A stretch of 64,000 nt of DNA from positions 124,001-188,000 of the forward strand of contig NZ_VOIW01000001.1 of NCBI RefSeq assembly GCF_009659625.1, given 5' to 3'. The notes below the pieces were generated by a model. It was not told where the DNA came from. It did not search any database and saw only the letters and a program-made list of their open reading frames with translations. The position numbers and the translations under genes were made by a program. The stretch is from Pseudomonas haemolytica. GTDB lineage: Bacteria > Pseudomonadota > Gammaproteobacteria > Pseudomonadales > Pseudomonadaceae. This document shows positions 9,163-19,051 of this stretch, in pieces; the first letter of the stretch is position 1; each line of letters begins with the position of its first letter.

Positions 9163-12021
9163 ATGCTTGAGCTCACTGTAGAGCAGATATCCATGGGCCA
9201 GGTGGCTGTGGATAAATCTGCTGCCTTGCACCTGCTCGCTGACAAGTTGGTGGCCGATGGCCTGGTCGCCGAGGGTTATCTCAGTGGCTTGCAAGCCCGT
9301 GAAGCCCAAGGCTCGACCTTTCTCGGCCAAGGCATTGCCATTCCCCACGGCACTCCAGAAACCCGCGACCAAGTGTTTTCCACCGGGGTGCGTCTGTTGC
9401 AGTTCCCCGAAGGGGTGGACTGGGGCGACGGTCAGGTGGTCTACCTGGCGATTGGCATCGCGGCTAAATCCGATGAACACTTGCGGCTGCTGCAACTGCT
9501 GACCCGCGCCCTCGGTGAAACCGACCTGGGCCAGGCACTGCGTCGGGCCGGCAGCGCCGAAGCCTTGTTGAAGCTGTTGCAAGGCGCCCCCCAGGAATTG
9601 GCGCTGGATGCGCAGATGATCAGCCTGGGCGTGTCTGCCGATGATTTTGAAGAGTTGGTGTGGCGCGGCGCACGCCTGCTGCGCCAGGCCGACTGCGTGA
9701 GTAATGGTTTTGCTGCGGTGCTGCAACAGGTCGACGCGCTGCCCCTGGGCGATGGCCTGTGGTGGTTGCACAGTGAACAGACGGTCAAGCGCCCGGGCCT
9801 GGCGTTTGTCACACCGGATAAACCCATGCGTTACCTCGGCCAGCCCTTGCACGGTCTGTTCTGCCTGGCGAGCCTCGGTGAAGCCCACCAGACCCTGCTT
9901 GAACGCTTGTGCGCCTTACTGATTGAAGGGCGCGGCCAGGAACTGGGGCGTGCCACCAGCCGCCGTGCAGTGTTGGAAGTGCTGGGCGGCGAATTGCCGC
10001 CGGACTGGCCCAGCGCCCGCATCACCCTGGCCAACGCCCACGGCCTGCATGCGCGCCCGGCCAAGATCCTCGCGCAGTTGGCGAAAGGTTTTGACGGCGA
10101 TATCCGCGTGCGCATCGTCGATGGGCCAGTGGGCGCAGTGTCGGTCAAAAGCCTGAGCAAGTTGCTCAGCCTCGGCGCTCGTCGCGGCCAGGTGCTGGAG
10201 TTTGTTGCCGAGCCGACAGTTGCCGGCGATGCATTGCCCGCGCTGCTGGCCGCTGTCGAAGAGGGCCTTGGCGAAGACGTCGAGCCGCTGCCGAGCGTGA
10301 GCGCGCAACCCGCCCAGGTCGATATCGAGCCCGTGCTCAGTGCGCCATTGAGTGGCAGCCAGCTCCAGGCTATCGCCGCCGCGCCGGGTATCGCCATTGG
10401 GCCTGCACATATCCAGGTTCTACAGCTGTTTGATTACCCGCTGCGCGGTGAGTCCGCCGGGCTTGAGCGCCAGCGCCTGCACACGGCTTTGAGCGATGTG
10501 CGCCAAGATATCCAGGGCCTGATCGAGCGCAGCCAGGCCAAGGCCATCCGCGAGATTTTCATCACCCACCAGGAAATGCTCGACGACCCGGAACTCACCG
10601 ATGAAGTCGACACCCGCCTCAAGCAAGGCGAAAGTGCCGAAGCTGCCTGGATGAGCGTGATCGAAGCTGCCGCCAAGCAGCAGGAAGCGTTGCAGGACGT
10701 CTTGCTGGCCGAACGCGCCGCCGACCTGCGCGATATCGGCCGCCGTGTGCTGGCGCAACTGTGCGGCGTTGAAACCGTGCAGGAGCCCAGCGAACCCTAC
10801 ATTTTGGTGATGGATGAAGTCGGCCCTTCGGACGTGGCGCGCCTGGACCCGGCCCGCGTGGCCGGCATCCTCACCGCCAGGGGCGGTGCCACCGCTCACA
10901 GCGCCATCGTCGCCCGCGCCCTGGGCATTCCCGCCTTGGTCGGCGCAGGCGCGGCGGTGTTGCTGCTGAACGCCGGCACGCCGCTGTTGCTCGACGGCCA
11001 GCGCGGTCGCCTGCATGTCGATCCGGACGCCGCCACGCTGCAACGCGCCACCGTCGAGCGCGACACCCGCGAACAACGCCTGCAAGCCGCGTCGGCCCAG
11101 CGCCACGAACCGGCGCTGACCCGTGACGGTCACGCCGTGGAAGTGTTCGCCAATATCGGCGAAAGCGCCGGGGTGGCCAGTGCGGTGGAGCAGGGCGCCG
11201 AAGGCATTGGCCTGCTGCGCACCGAACTGATTTTCATGGCGCACCCCCAAGCGCCAGACGAAGCCACCCAGGAAGCCGAATACCGTCGCGTACTTGACGG
11301 CCTCAACGGCCGCCCGTTGGTGGTGCGTACCCTCGATGTGGGCGGCGATAAACCCTTGCCCTATTGGCCCATCGCCCAGGAAGAAAACCCCTTCCTCGGC
11401 GTGCGCGGCATCCGGCTCACACTGCAACGCCCGCAGATCATGGAAGCGCAACTGCGTGCGCTGCTGCGTTCGGCGGATAACCGGCCGCTGCGCATCATGT
11501 TCCCGATGGTCGGCAGCGTGGATGAATGGCGCGCAGCCCGCGACATGACCGAGCGCCTGCGCCTGGAAATCCCGGTCGCCGATTTGCAACTGGGCATCAT
11601 GATCGAAGTGCCATCGGCCGCTTTGCTGGCGCCGGTACTGGCCAAGGAAGTCGACTTCTTCAGCATCGGCACCAATGACCTGACCCAGTACACCCTGGCG
11701 ATCGACCGCGGCCATCCGACCTTGTCGGCCCAGGCCGATGGCTTGCACCCGGCGGTCTTGCAACTGATCGACATCACCGTGCGTGCTGCCCATGCCCACG
11801 GCAAATGGGTGGGCGTCTGCGGCGAGTTGGCGGCGGACCCACTGGCGGTGCCGGTGCTGGTCGGCCTGGGTGTGGATGAGTTGAGTGTATCGGCCCGCAG
11901 CATTCCTGAAGTGAAGGCGCGGGTGCGTGAATTCAGTCTGAGCGAGGCCCAGGGCCTGGCTCAAAAAGCACTGGCGGTGGGTTCTCCCGCGCAAGTGCGT
12001 GCCCTTGTGGAGGCCGTGTAG
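9163..12021 (+). CDS. fruB: Fructose PTS multiphosphoryl transfer protein (EIIA-HPr-EI fusion) FruB
   Basis: FruB carries phosphate from PEP to the membrane permease FruA. The 952 residues are ordered as an EIIA-Fru domain (about 1-145, phosphorylated His in GIAIPHGTPE near residue 61), a linker domain, an HPr domain starting near 280 with the active His in HGLHARPAK, then enzyme I (about 390-952) with the swivel-domain histidine in GGATAHSAIVARALGIPALVG (near 578) and the PEP-binding GTNDLTQYTLAIDRGHP. All three phosphorylation sites are present. AGGAG lies seven bases before the ATG. First gene of fruB-fruK-fruA; the fruK ATG follows the stop directly. Confidence 0.97.
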   Translation: MLELTVEQISMGQVAVDKSAALHLLADKLVADGLVAEGYLSGLQAREAQGSTFLGQGIAIPHGTPETRDQVFSTGVRLLQFPEGVDWGDGQVVYLAIGIAAKSDEHLRLLQLLTRALGETDLGQALRRAGSAEALLKLLQGAPQELALDAQMISLGVSADDFEELVWRGARLLRQADCVSNGFAAVLQQVDALPLGDGLWWLHSEQTVKRPGLAFVTPDKPMRYLGQPLHGLFCLASLGEAHQTLLERLCALLIEGRGQELGRATSRRAVLEVLGGELPPDWPSARITLANAHGLHARPAKILAQLAKGFDGDIRVRIVDGPVGAVSVKSLSKLLSLGARRGQVLEFVAEPTVAGDALPALLAAVEEGLGEDVEPLPSVSAQPAQVDIEPVLSAPLSGSQLQAIAAAPGIAIGPAHIQVLQLFDYPLRGESAGLERQRLHTALSDVRQDIQGLIERSQAKAIREIFITHQEMLDDPELTDEVDTRLKQGESAEAAWMSVIEAAAKQQEALQDVLLAERAADLRDIGRRVLAQLCGVETVQEPSEPYILVMDEVGPSDVARLDPARVAGILTARGGATAHSAIVARALGIPALVGAGAAVLLLNAGTPLLLDGQRGRLHVDPDAATLQRATVERDTREQRLQAASAQRHEPALTRDGHAVEVFANIGESAGVASAVEQGAEGIGLLRTELIFMAHPQAPDEATQEAEYRRVLDGLNGRPLVVRTLDVGGDKPLPYWPIAQEENPFLGVRGIRLTLQRPQIMEAQLRALLRSADNRPLRIMFPMVGSVDEWRAARDMTERLRLEIPVADLQLGIMIEVPSAALLAPVLAKEVDFFSIGTNDLTQYTLAIDRGHPTLSAQADGLHPAVLQLIDITVRAAHAHGKWVGVCGELAADPLAVPVLVGLGVDELSVSARSIPEVKARVREFSLSEAQGLAQKALAVGSPAQVRALVEAV

Positions 12022-12942
12022 ATGGCGAAGATTCTGACCCTGACGCTGAACCCGGCGTTGGACCTCACGGTACGCCTGGCGCGCCTGGAACCGGGTGCCG
12101 TCAATCGCAGTGAAACGATGCTCACCCATGCGGCGGGCAAGGGCGTGAATGTGGCGCAAGTGCTGGCGGACCTGGGCCATGACGTCAGCGTTGGCGGCTT
12201 TCTCGGTGACGCGAACCCCCAGGCTTTCGATGCACTGATCGCCCACCGTGGGTTTGGCGATGCGTTCGTTCGCGTGCCCGGCGAAACCCGCAGCAATATC
12301 AAGATTGCCGAGCAGGATGGGCGTGTCACCGACATCAATGCGCCGGGGCCGCTGGTGAGTGACGAGGCGCAGAAAGCACTGCTCAAGCGAATCGCGATGA
12401 TCGGCCCGCAATTCGATGCGGTGGTGGTGGCCGGCAGCTTGCCGCGTGGTGTCAGCCCGCAGTGGTTTCAAGGGCTGTTGCAACAGTTGAAAGACCTCGG
12501 TTTGAAAGTCGCCCTGGACACCAGCGGTGAAGCGCTGCGTGCCGGTTTGCAGGCGGGCCCCTGGCTGGTCAAACCCAATACCGAAGAGTTGGCCGAAGCC
12601 TTGGAGGGTTCCACCGATGCAATCAGCCGACTGCATCAGCACGGCGTTGAACATGTGGTGGTTTCCGACGGTGCCGCAGGCGTGACCTGGTACTGCCCGG
12701 GTGCGGCGCTGCACGCCACGCCGCCCAAGGTGGCGGTGGCCAGTACCGTGGGCGCGGGCGATTCGTTGTTGGCCGGCATGCTCCACGGTTTGCTCAGCGA
12801 CGAAGCACCCGAGCAGACACTGCGCCGCGCCACGGCGATTGCCGCGATGGCGGTGACGCAGATCGGTTTCGGCATCAGCGATGACGCGCAATTGGCGCAG
12901 CTCGAAAACGGCGTCGTAGTGCGCGCGTTGACAGAACAATAA
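12022..12942 (+). CDS. fruK: 1-phosphofructokinase FruK
   Basis: FruK phosphorylates fructose-1-phosphate, the product of FruA, to fructose-1,6-bisphosphate with ATP. The 306-residue protein is a PfkB/ribokinase-family sugar kinase with the N-terminal LTLNPALDLTV, the substrate-binding GKGVNVAQVLADLG, the GSLPRGV block, and the C-terminal catalytic-base motif TVGAGDSLLAGML. Its ATG directly follows the fruB stop, and fruA begins 11 bases after its own stop, so the three genes form one operon. By lowering fructose-1-phosphate it also removes the Cra effector. Confidence 0.97.
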   Translation: MAKILTLTLNPALDLTVRLARLEPGAVNRSETMLTHAAGKGVNVAQVLADLGHDVSVGGFLGDANPQAFDALIAHRGFGDAFVRVPGETRSNIKIAEQDGRVTDINAPGPLVSDEAQKALLKRIAMIGPQFDAVVVAGSLPRGVSPQWFQGLLQQLKDLGLKVALDTSGEALRAGLQAGPWLVKPNTEELAEALEGSTDAISRLHQHGVEHVVVSDGAAGVTWYCPGAALHATPPKVAVASTVGAGDSLLAGMLHGLLSDEAPEQTLRRATAIAAMAVTQIGFGISDDAQLAQLENGVVVRALTEQ

Positions 12943-12953
12943 GAGGGTTTGTG

Positions 12954-14669
12954 ATGAAGTTAGCCATTGTTACCGCCTGCCCGAATGGCATGGTCACCAG
13001 TGTGCTGTGCGCCCGCTTGTTGGACGCCGCCGCCCAGCGCCAGGGGTGGAGCACCAGTGTTGAAGTCGTGGATGTGCAGCGCCCCGAACGCCAATTGTCC
13101 CAGGCCACCCTCGACGACGCCGAATGGGTGCTTCTGGTCAGCAGCACACCAGTGGATATGCAGCGTTTTGTCGGCAAGCGCGTGTTCCAGACCACGCCGG
13201 CCCAGGCCTTGGCGGATGTCGAGGCGGTATTGCGCCGCGGCGCCGAAGAGGCCCAGGTGTATGTCGCCGCCGACGCCCCGGTGGCGGCGAAAAATGCGCC
13301 GCGTATTGTCGCGATTACCGCGTGCCCGACCGGTGTGGCCCACACCTTCATGGCCGCCGAAGCCTTGCAGCAGACCGCCAAACGCCTGGGCTACGACTTG
13401 CAGGTCGAGACCCAAGGCTCGGTGGGTGCCCGCACACCTTTGAGCCCCGAGGCCATCGCCCAGGCCGACGTGGTGTTGCTGGCGGCCGATATCGAAGTCG
13501 CCACCGAGCGTTTTGCCGGCAAGAAGATCTACCGCTGTGGCACCGGCATTGCCCTCAAGCAATCCGAAGCCATCCTCAACAAGGCCCTGGCCGAAGGCGC
13601 GGTGGAAAGCGCAGCCAATGGCGCGCCGGCCAAATCGGAGAAGACCGGCGTCTATAAACACCTGCTCACTGGCGTGTCGTACATGTTGCCGATGGTGGTG
13701 GCGGGGGGCTTGTTGATCGCCTTGTCATTCGTGTTCGGCATTCATGCCTTTGAAGAACCAGGCACCTTGGCGGCGGCCTTGAAAACCGTCGGTGACCAGG
13801 CATTCATGCTGATGGTGCCGCTGCTCGCGGGCTATATCGCGTATTCGATTGCCGACCGTCCTGGCCTGGCGCCGGGCATGATCGGCGGGTTGCTGGCGGG
13901 TACGCTGGGGGCCGGATTTATCGGCGGTATCCTCGCCGGCTTTGTCGCGGGGTACTGCGTCAAGTTGATCAGCCGTGCGGTGCAATTGCCCCAGAGCCTG
14001 GAAGCACTCAAGCCGATCCTGATCATCCCGTTGCTGGCGAGCCTGTTCACCGGCCTGGTGATGATCTACCTGGTCGGCCCGCCTGTGGCGCGGCTGCTCA
14101 GCGGCCTGACGGAGTTTCTCAGCACCATGGGCACCACCAACGCGGTGCTGCTGGGCATTTTGCTTGGCGGCATGATGTGCGTGGACTTGGGCGGGCCGAT
14201 CAACAAGGCGGCGTATGCGTTTTCGGTCGGCCTGCTGGCCGCCTCAAGCGGTGCACCGATGGCCGCGACCATGGCCGCCGGCATGGTGCCGCCGATTGGC
14301 ATGGGTATCGCCACCTTGCTGGCCCGGCGCAAGTTCGCCCAGACCGAGCGCGAAGCCGGCAAGGCCGCAATGGTGCTGGGCCTGTGCTTTATCTCTGAAG
14401 GCGCGATCCCGTTCGCGGCCAAAGACCCGTTGCGGGTGATCCCGGCCAGCATTGCCGGTGGTGCCCTGACCGGTGCGCTGTCGATGTACTTCGGCTGCAA
14501 ACTCGCCGCGCCCCATGGCGGCTTGTTTGTGCTGGTGATTCCGAATGCCATGAACCATGCGTTGTTGTATTTGCTGGCGATTGTGGCGGGCAGTGTCTTG
14601 ACCGGGTTGGTGTATGCGTTGATCAAGCGGCCGGAAGCTGTCGAGCTGGCTGTCGCACCGGTGTCATAA
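12954..14669 (+). CDS. fruA: Fructose PTS permease, EIIB'BC component FruA
   Basis: FruA imports and phosphorylates fructose at carbon 1. The 571-residue chain has two EIIB-type domains: an N-terminal one with Cys9 in VTACPNG and a second (about 115-210) with the phosphorylated cysteine in TACPTGVAHTFMAAEAL. These are followed by the EIIC channel from about residue 230 with many hydrophobic segments and the conserved block DLGGPINKAAYAF. I prefer the ATG at 12954 over the GTG at 12951 because AGAGG at 12942-12946 then has a normal 7-base spacing. Last gene of the fructose operon. Confidence 0.96.
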   Translation: MKLAIVTACPNGMVTSVLCARLLDAAAQRQGWSTSVEVVDVQRPERQLSQATLDDAEWVLLVSSTPVDMQRFVGKRVFQTTPAQALADVEAVLRRGAEEAQVYVAADAPVAAKNAPRIVAITACPTGVAHTFMAAEALQQTAKRLGYDLQVETQGSVGARTPLSPEAIAQADVVLLAADIEVATERFAGKKIYRCGTGIALKQSEAILNKALAEGAVESAANGAPAKSEKTGVYKHLLTGVSYMLPMVVAGGLLIALSFVFGIHAFEEPGTLAAALKTVGDQAFMLMVPLLAGYIAYSIADRPGLAPGMIGGLLAGTLGAGFIGGILAGFVAGYCVKLISRAVQLPQSLEALKPILIIPLLASLFTGLVMIYLVGPPVARLLSGLTEFLSTMGTTNAVLLGILLGGMMCVDLGGPINKAAYAFSVGLLAASSGAPMAATMAAGMVPPIGMGIATLLARRKFAQTEREAGKAAMVLGLCFISEGAIPFAAKDPLRVIPASIAGGALTGALSMYFGCKLAAPHGGLFVLVIPNAMNHALLYLLAIVAGSVLTGLVYALIKRPEAVELAVAPVS

Positions 14670-14684
14670 CTGCATGCTTAAGTG

Positions 14685-14707
14685 GCCCTTTTGATACTCA
14701 AGAGGGC
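14685..14707 (+). promoter_or_regulatory. Hairpin overlapping the ribosome site of the phoD-like gene
   Basis: GCCCTTTTGA (14685-14694) pairs with TCAAGAGGGC (14698-14707) around a 3-base loop, with one G.T pair. The 3' arm contains AGAGGG, the only good Shine-Dalgarno sequence for the ATG at 14714. There is no T run after it. It could be a fruA 3' hairpin, a translation-control element, or both. Confidence 0.45.
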
Positions 14708-14713
14708 ACCTGC

Positions 14714-16255
14714 ATGAGCCACTTCGATCTCGGCCGCCGCCGCGTGATGCAAGCCGTGGGCGCCGGCCTGTTGTTACCGGGCCTGGCGCCGGCGGTGATC
14801 GCTTCAGTCAAGGACCGGCCGCAACTCACTGACGGTTTGCAGTCCGGCGACCTTCTGGGCGACCGCGCGATGATCTGGAGCCGTAGCGATCGCCCCGCCA
14901 AAATGGTGGTGGAGTGGGACACGCGCAGTGTGTTCAGCAACCCGCGTAAATTCATCTCGCCGTTGGCCGACATCCGCACCGACTTTACCGCCCGTGTCGA
15001 ACTCACCGGGCTGCCGGTGGATCAGGCAATTTTCTACCGCGTGCACTTCGAGGACGCCCAGACCGGCGTCGCCAGCGAACCCTGGTTCGGCCACTTGCGC
15101 AGCGTGCCACAGGCACGTCGCGACATTCGCTTTGTGTGGAGCGGCGACACCGTCGGCCAAGGCTTCGGCATCAACCCGGATATCGGCGGCATGCGCATCT
15201 ACGAAGCCATGCGACAGCGCCTGCCGGACTTTTTTATCCACAGTGGCGACACCATCTACGCTGATGGCCCGGTGCCGGCGCAGCTGACCGTCGAAGGCGG
15301 GCGAATCTGGCGCAATATCACCACCGAAGCCAAGAGCAAAGTGGCTGAAACCCTCGATGAGTATCGCGGCAATTACCGCTATAACCTGCTGGATGAAAAC
15401 GTGCGCCGCTTCAACGCCGAGGTGCCGCAGATCTGGCAGTGGGATGACCACGAAGTGGTGAACAACTGGTCGCCCAGCAAGCAATTGGATGAGCGCTACC
15501 AGACCAGGGATATCAACACGCTGGTTGGCCGAGCACGCCAAGCCTGGCTGGAATATTCACCTATGCGCCGGCAAAGCGCCGATGGCGGCGGGCGCATTTA
15601 TCGCAAGCTCAGTTATGGGCCGCTGCTGGACGTGTTTGTGCTGGATATGCGCAGCTATCGCGGGCCGAATGACGACAACCTGGGCGGCGAGAAACCCTTC
15701 CTCGGCCGCGAACAATTGGACTGGCTCAAGCGCGAACTCAAGGCGTCCAAGGCGCAGTGGAAGGTGATCGCCGCCGACATGCCCATCGGCCTGGGTGTGC
15801 CCGATGGTGAGGTGAGCCCTGGTGTGCCGCGTTGGGAAGCCATCGCCAACGGCGACCCCGGCCCGGCGCAAGGACGTGAGCTGGAAATCGCCGAGCTGCT
15901 GGGCTTTTTAAGAGCGCAACAGGTACGCAACCATGTGTGGCTGACGGCCGATGTGCACTATTGCGCGGCGCATCACTATCATCCGGATCGGGCGGCGTTC
16001 CAGGATTTCGAGCCGTTCTGGGAGTTTGTCGCCGGGCCGTTGAATGCCGGGAGCTTCGGGCCTAATCCGCTGGATAAAACCTTTGGCCCGCAGGTGGTGT
16101 TCGAGAAAGCACCGCCCGCGCAAAACACCTCGCCGCTTGCTGGCTTCCAGTTTTTTGGTGAGGTGCAGATTGATGGGCAGACGGCGGAGTTGACCGTGAT
16201 TTTGCGAGACCTGGATGGGGTCTCGGTGTTCGAACAAAAACTGCAACCGGCTTGA
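14714..16255 (+). CDS. PhoD-like alkaline phosphatase/phosphodiesterase, Tat-exported
   Basis: A 513-residue secreted phosphoesterase of the PhoD family (metallophosphatase superfamily). The N-terminus has a twin-arginine signal: GRRRVMQAVGAGLLLPGLAPAVIA at about residues 7-30. An Fn3-like N-terminal domain follows, then the catalytic core with WSGDT, HSGDTIYADGP, the WDDHEVVNNW block, and the late histidine motif WLTADVHYCAAHHY. These supply the expected metal ligands. Phosphate-starvation control is usual for the family, but no Pho box was recognised. The neighbours are the fructose operon and an iron reductase, so it appears to be a single-gene unit. Confidence 0.9.
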   Translation: MSHFDLGRRRVMQAVGAGLLLPGLAPAVIASVKDRPQLTDGLQSGDLLGDRAMIWSRSDRPAKMVVEWDTRSVFSNPRKFISPLADIRTDFTARVELTGLPVDQAIFYRVHFEDAQTGVASEPWFGHLRSVPQARRDIRFVWSGDTVGQGFGINPDIGGMRIYEAMRQRLPDFFIHSGDTIYADGPVPAQLTVEGGRIWRNITTEAKSKVAETLDEYRGNYRYNLLDENVRRFNAEVPQIWQWDDHEVVNNWSPSKQLDERYQTRDINTLVGRARQAWLEYSPMRRQSADGGGRIYRKLSYGPLLDVFVLDMRSYRGPNDDNLGGEKPFLGREQLDWLKRELKASKAQWKVIAADMPIGLGVPDGEVSPGVPRWEAIANGDPGPAQGRELEIAELLGFLRAQQVRNHVWLTADVHYCAAHHYHPDRAAFQDFEPFWEFVAGPLNAGSFGPNPLDKTFGPQVVFEKAPPAQNTSPLAGFQFFGEVQIDGQTAELTVILRDLDGVSVFEQKLQPA

Positions 16256-16273
16256 CTTGGAATGCGATCAAAA

Positions 16274-16365
16274 CTGTGGGAGGGGGCTTGCTCCCGATAG
16301 CGGTGTGACAGTCACTTCATCAGTTGGCTGATCTACCGCTATCGGGAGCAAGCCCCCTCCCACAG
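16274..16365. repeat. REP doublet (REPIN), GGGGGCTTGCTCCCG type
   Basis: Two REP sequences in opposite orientation, CTGTGGGAGGGGGCTTGC at the left and its complement ending CCCTCCCACAG at the right, enclose a variable centre of about 40 bases. The whole can fold into one long hairpin. It lies between the convergent phoD-like and PepSY-flavodoxin genes. Elements of this kind are mobilised in trans by RAYT transposases in Pseudomonas; none is encoded here. Confidence 0.85.
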
Positions 16366-16389
16366 TTTGATGTGTGTTCCTTCAGGTCT

Positions 16390-18915
16390 TCAGTAGACAT
16401 CCCGGCGATAGCGGCCTTGTTCAATCAAGCGCTCCACTGCCTCATTGCCCAGGATATCCACCAACGCCTGATCCACCCCCGTCGCCATTCCCTGCAAACT
16501 GCCGCACACATAAATCGCGGCACCGTCCGCCAGCCATTTACGCAACACATCCGCCGATTCGCGCAGGCGGTCCTGTACGTAGACCTTCTCTTGCTGATCG
16601 CGGGAAAACGCCAGGTCGAGCAGGGCCAGGTCACCACTGGCGAGCCAGCCTTGCAGTTCGTCCTGGCACAAGTAGTCATGGGCGATATTGCGTTCGCCAA
16701 ACAGCAGCCAGTTACGCTGTTGGCCCTCGGCAATGCGCGCCTTGAGCAAGCTGCGCAGGCCTGCAAGGCCGGTGCCGTTGCCCAGCAGGATCAGCGGCAC
16801 TGGCGCATCCGGCAGGTGGAAGCCGCTGTTGCGGCGCAGGCGCAGGCTGATGCCCGACCCGATGGCCGCGTGTTCCGTGAGCCAGCCGGAGCCAAGCCCC
16901 AGGCTGCCGTCGGGGTGGCGTTCCTGGCGCACTATCAGCTCCAGCACGCCGTCGCTGGCAATCGAGGCGATGGAGTATTCGCGCATGCCCAGGGGCACCA
17001 GTGCGTTCACCAGGGCTTGGGCATGCAGGCCGACCAGGTGCGTGCGGTTGTCCGGCAATTGCCGCGTGGCCAGGGCTTGATCGAGGGTGTGTGCCAGGCC
17101 GTCGATCAGCACGCCATCGCTGCCGGCCAGGCCCAGGCCATTGAGGAAATGCTCAATGGCCCACGGGCAATTGCGCGGCAGGATTTCCACCAGGTCGCCG
17201 GCCAGCCAGCTGTGCGGCGAGGGCGGTGTGAGGCCGAGCAGGTAGACATCTTCACCCACGCTGCCGGGGTTGAGCAGGGTGCGCTGGCGTAGGGTCCAGG
17301 TTTCATACTGGGCTGGCTGCCAAGCTGCCGCTGGCGCGTGACCGGTGAGTTGGCCCAATTGTTGTTGCCAGGTCAGCAAGGCCTCGGTGTCGCCACTGTC
17401 GACTTCCACTGGAGCGAACAATGGGTTGCCGCCCTGGTTGGTCAGCCAGAAATGCAGGCGTCTTGCAAAGCCGCAGAAGTGTTCGTATTGGCGATCACCC
17501 AGGGCCAGTACCGAGTAGTTCAAGCCATTGAGGGGCACATCCTGGCCGAGCACGCTGCGCTCAAACCCGCGGGCGTTGTCGGGGGCTTCGCCGTCGCCGA
17601 AGGTGCTGACCACAAACAGCGCATGTTGCGCCTGGCTCAGGTCGTCCTGGCTGACGCTGCCCAGGGGCTGCACCTTCACCGGCAAGCCTGCCGCCTGCAA
17701 TTGCCCAGCCGTTTGCCATGCAAGCTGTTCGGCAAAGCCGCTCTGGCTGGCAAAGCCGATCAGCCAGGCCGACGCATCGCTGTGATTGGCCGTCAGGCCC
17801 TTGCGGGCATCCCGCACCTGGCGCTTTTTGCGGCGTCGGTCGAGGTACAGCAGCCAGCCGGTGATAAAGAACAACGGCATGAGCAGCGAGCTGACGGTGA
17901 GCACGATGCGCCCGATCAGGCCGAAATAACTGCCGGTGTGCAGCGCATAGACGCTGGTCAGCAGTTGAGCCTTGAGGCTCTTGCTGGCGTAGCGATCATG
18001 GGTTTTAACCTCGCCGGTGGCCGGGTCGAGGTTGATCTGGTTGAGCGCCCGGTCATGGGGCGAATCTTTCAGCAGGTAATACACGGTGGCCGGTTGCCCG
18101 GCGACGGCCGGCATACGGATGTTGTAGGCGCTCAAGTCGGGGCCGGCGTTGCTGTAGATGCTGCTCCAGATCGCCTCGTAGTTGGCCACCGGCGCAGGGC
18201 CTGCGGGCGGTGGGCCGCGCTTGCGCATGCGCTCGTTTTGCGGCGCGTCGGACAGCAGCTTGGTCACGCCCTGGTTGTACCAGTCGTAGGACCAATACAG
18301 CCCGGTCAGCGCCGCCAGCAGATAAAACAGCAGGCACCAGGTGCCGAATACCGAGTGCAGATCCCAGTTGAAGCTGCGGCCTTTTTTGCGCCAGTCCAAC
18401 GTCAGCCAGGCGCGCCAGCTCGCTACCTGGCGCGGCCAGCGCAGGTACAGGCCGGAGAGGCAGAAAAACAGAAGGATCAGGGTGCAGGCGCCGGTAATGT
18501 TGCGCCCGGTGTCGCCCATGGCCAGGAAGCGGTGCAGTTGCAGGATAAAGCCGAATACATCCTGGCCAACGGCGTCGCCCATGTAGTCGCCGGTGTAGGG
18601 ATCGAAGTAACGCATCTGCCCGCGGCGTTCGCCCGCTGGCGGAGTGAAGAACACGCGGGCGGCGTTGCCGCTTTCGCTTTCCACCCACAGCATGGAGACG
18701 GTCTTGCCTTCGGTGGCCTCCAGCTTGCGCACCAACTCGGCAGGCGGCAGCACACCGGCTTCGCGTTTCTGCACGCTCAAGACCGAGGGGTTGAGCGCCC
18801 GCAGGATTTCATCCTGGAACGAGTACGCAGCCCCGGTGATCCCCATCAAGGCCAGTACCAGGCCGGCAGTGATGCCGAAAAACCAGTGCAACTGGAACAG
18901 GGTTTTCTTCAACAC
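16390..18915 (-). CDS. PepSY-associated membrane / flavodoxin-type reductase fusion
   Basis: An 841-residue protein in two halves. The N-terminal half (about 1-360) is a PepSY-TM protein with four hydrophobic helices, starting [20 protein letters not shown] and ending [19 protein letters not shown]. The C-terminal half resembles sulfite/cytochrome P450 reductases: a flavodoxin domain ([34 protein letters not shown]), an FAD-binding part (REYSIAS) and an NADPH-binding domain ([27 protein letters not shown]). This layout fits electron transfer from NADPH across the inner membrane for reductive release of siderophore iron, an inference supported by piuA directly upstream. The equivalent gene in P. 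aeruginosa sits next to piuA (PA4513, from memory). Confidence 0.88.
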   Translation of the reverse strand: MLKKTLFQLHWFFGITAGLVLALMGITGAAYSFQDEILRALNPSVLSVQKREAGVLPPAELVRKLEATEGKTVSMLWVESESGNAARVFFTPPAGERRGQMRYFDPYTGDYMGDAVGQDVFGFILQLHRFLAMGDTGRNITGACTLILLFFCLSGLYLRWPRQVASWRAWLTLDWRKKGRSFNWDLHSVFGTWCLLFYLLAALTGLYWSYDWYNQGVTKLLSDAPQNERMRKRGPPPAGPAPVANYEAIWSSIYSNAGPDLSAYNIRMPAVAGQPATVYYLLKDSPHDRALNQINLDPATGEVKTHDRYASKSLKAQLLTSVYALHTGSYFGLIGRIVLTVSSLLMPLFFITGWLLYLDRRRKKRQVRDARKGLTANHSDASAWLIGFASQSGFAEQLAWQTAGQLQAAGLPVKVQPLGSVSQDDLSQAQHALFVVSTFGDGEAPDNARGFERSVLGQDVPLNGLNYSVLALGDRQYEHFCGFARRLHFWLTNQGGNPLFAPVEVDSGDTEALLTWQQQLGQLTGHAPAAAWQPAQYETWTLRQRTLLNPGSVGEDVYLLGLTPPSPHSWLAGDLVEILPRNCPWAIEHFLNGLGLAGSDGVLIDGLAHTLDQALATRQLPDNRTHLVGLHAQALVNALVPLGMREYSIASIASDGVLELIVRQERHPDGSLGLGSGWLTEHAAIGSGISLRLRRNSGFHLPDAPVPLILLGNGTGLAGLRSLLKARIAEGQQRNWLLFGERNIAHDYLCQDELQGWLASGDLALLDLAFSRDQQEKVYVQDRLRESADVLRKWLADGAAIYVCGSLQGMATGVDQALVDILGNEAVERLIEQGRYRRDVY

Positions 18916-18998
18916 GTCGGACCGCCTCGCTCAGCTGGATATCTATGTCACGGCGCGCATTATGCCGTGGGTTATCGAGAAAAATTCTGTTTTACACA

Positions 18999-19030
18999 CA
19001 AAAGCCCCACGCATCCCATGCGTGGGGCCT
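18999..19030 (-). terminator. Rho-independent terminator after piuA
   Basis: GCCCCACGCATcccATGCGTGGGGC (19004-19028) forms an 11-bp perfect stem and on the minus strand is followed by TTTTG. It ends the piuA message before the reductase gene, so the two are probably transcribed separately or by read-through. Confidence 0.85.
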
Positions 19031-19051
19031 TGGGTCGGGCATTGACCGCTT

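Noticed and set aside
10420..12939. Minus-strand open frame of 839 codons opposite fruB and fruK
   Set aside because: It is antisense to two clear PTS/kinase genes, rich in His, Gln and Arg, and has no ribosome site or domain. Long antisense frames are a by-product of GC-rich codon bias.
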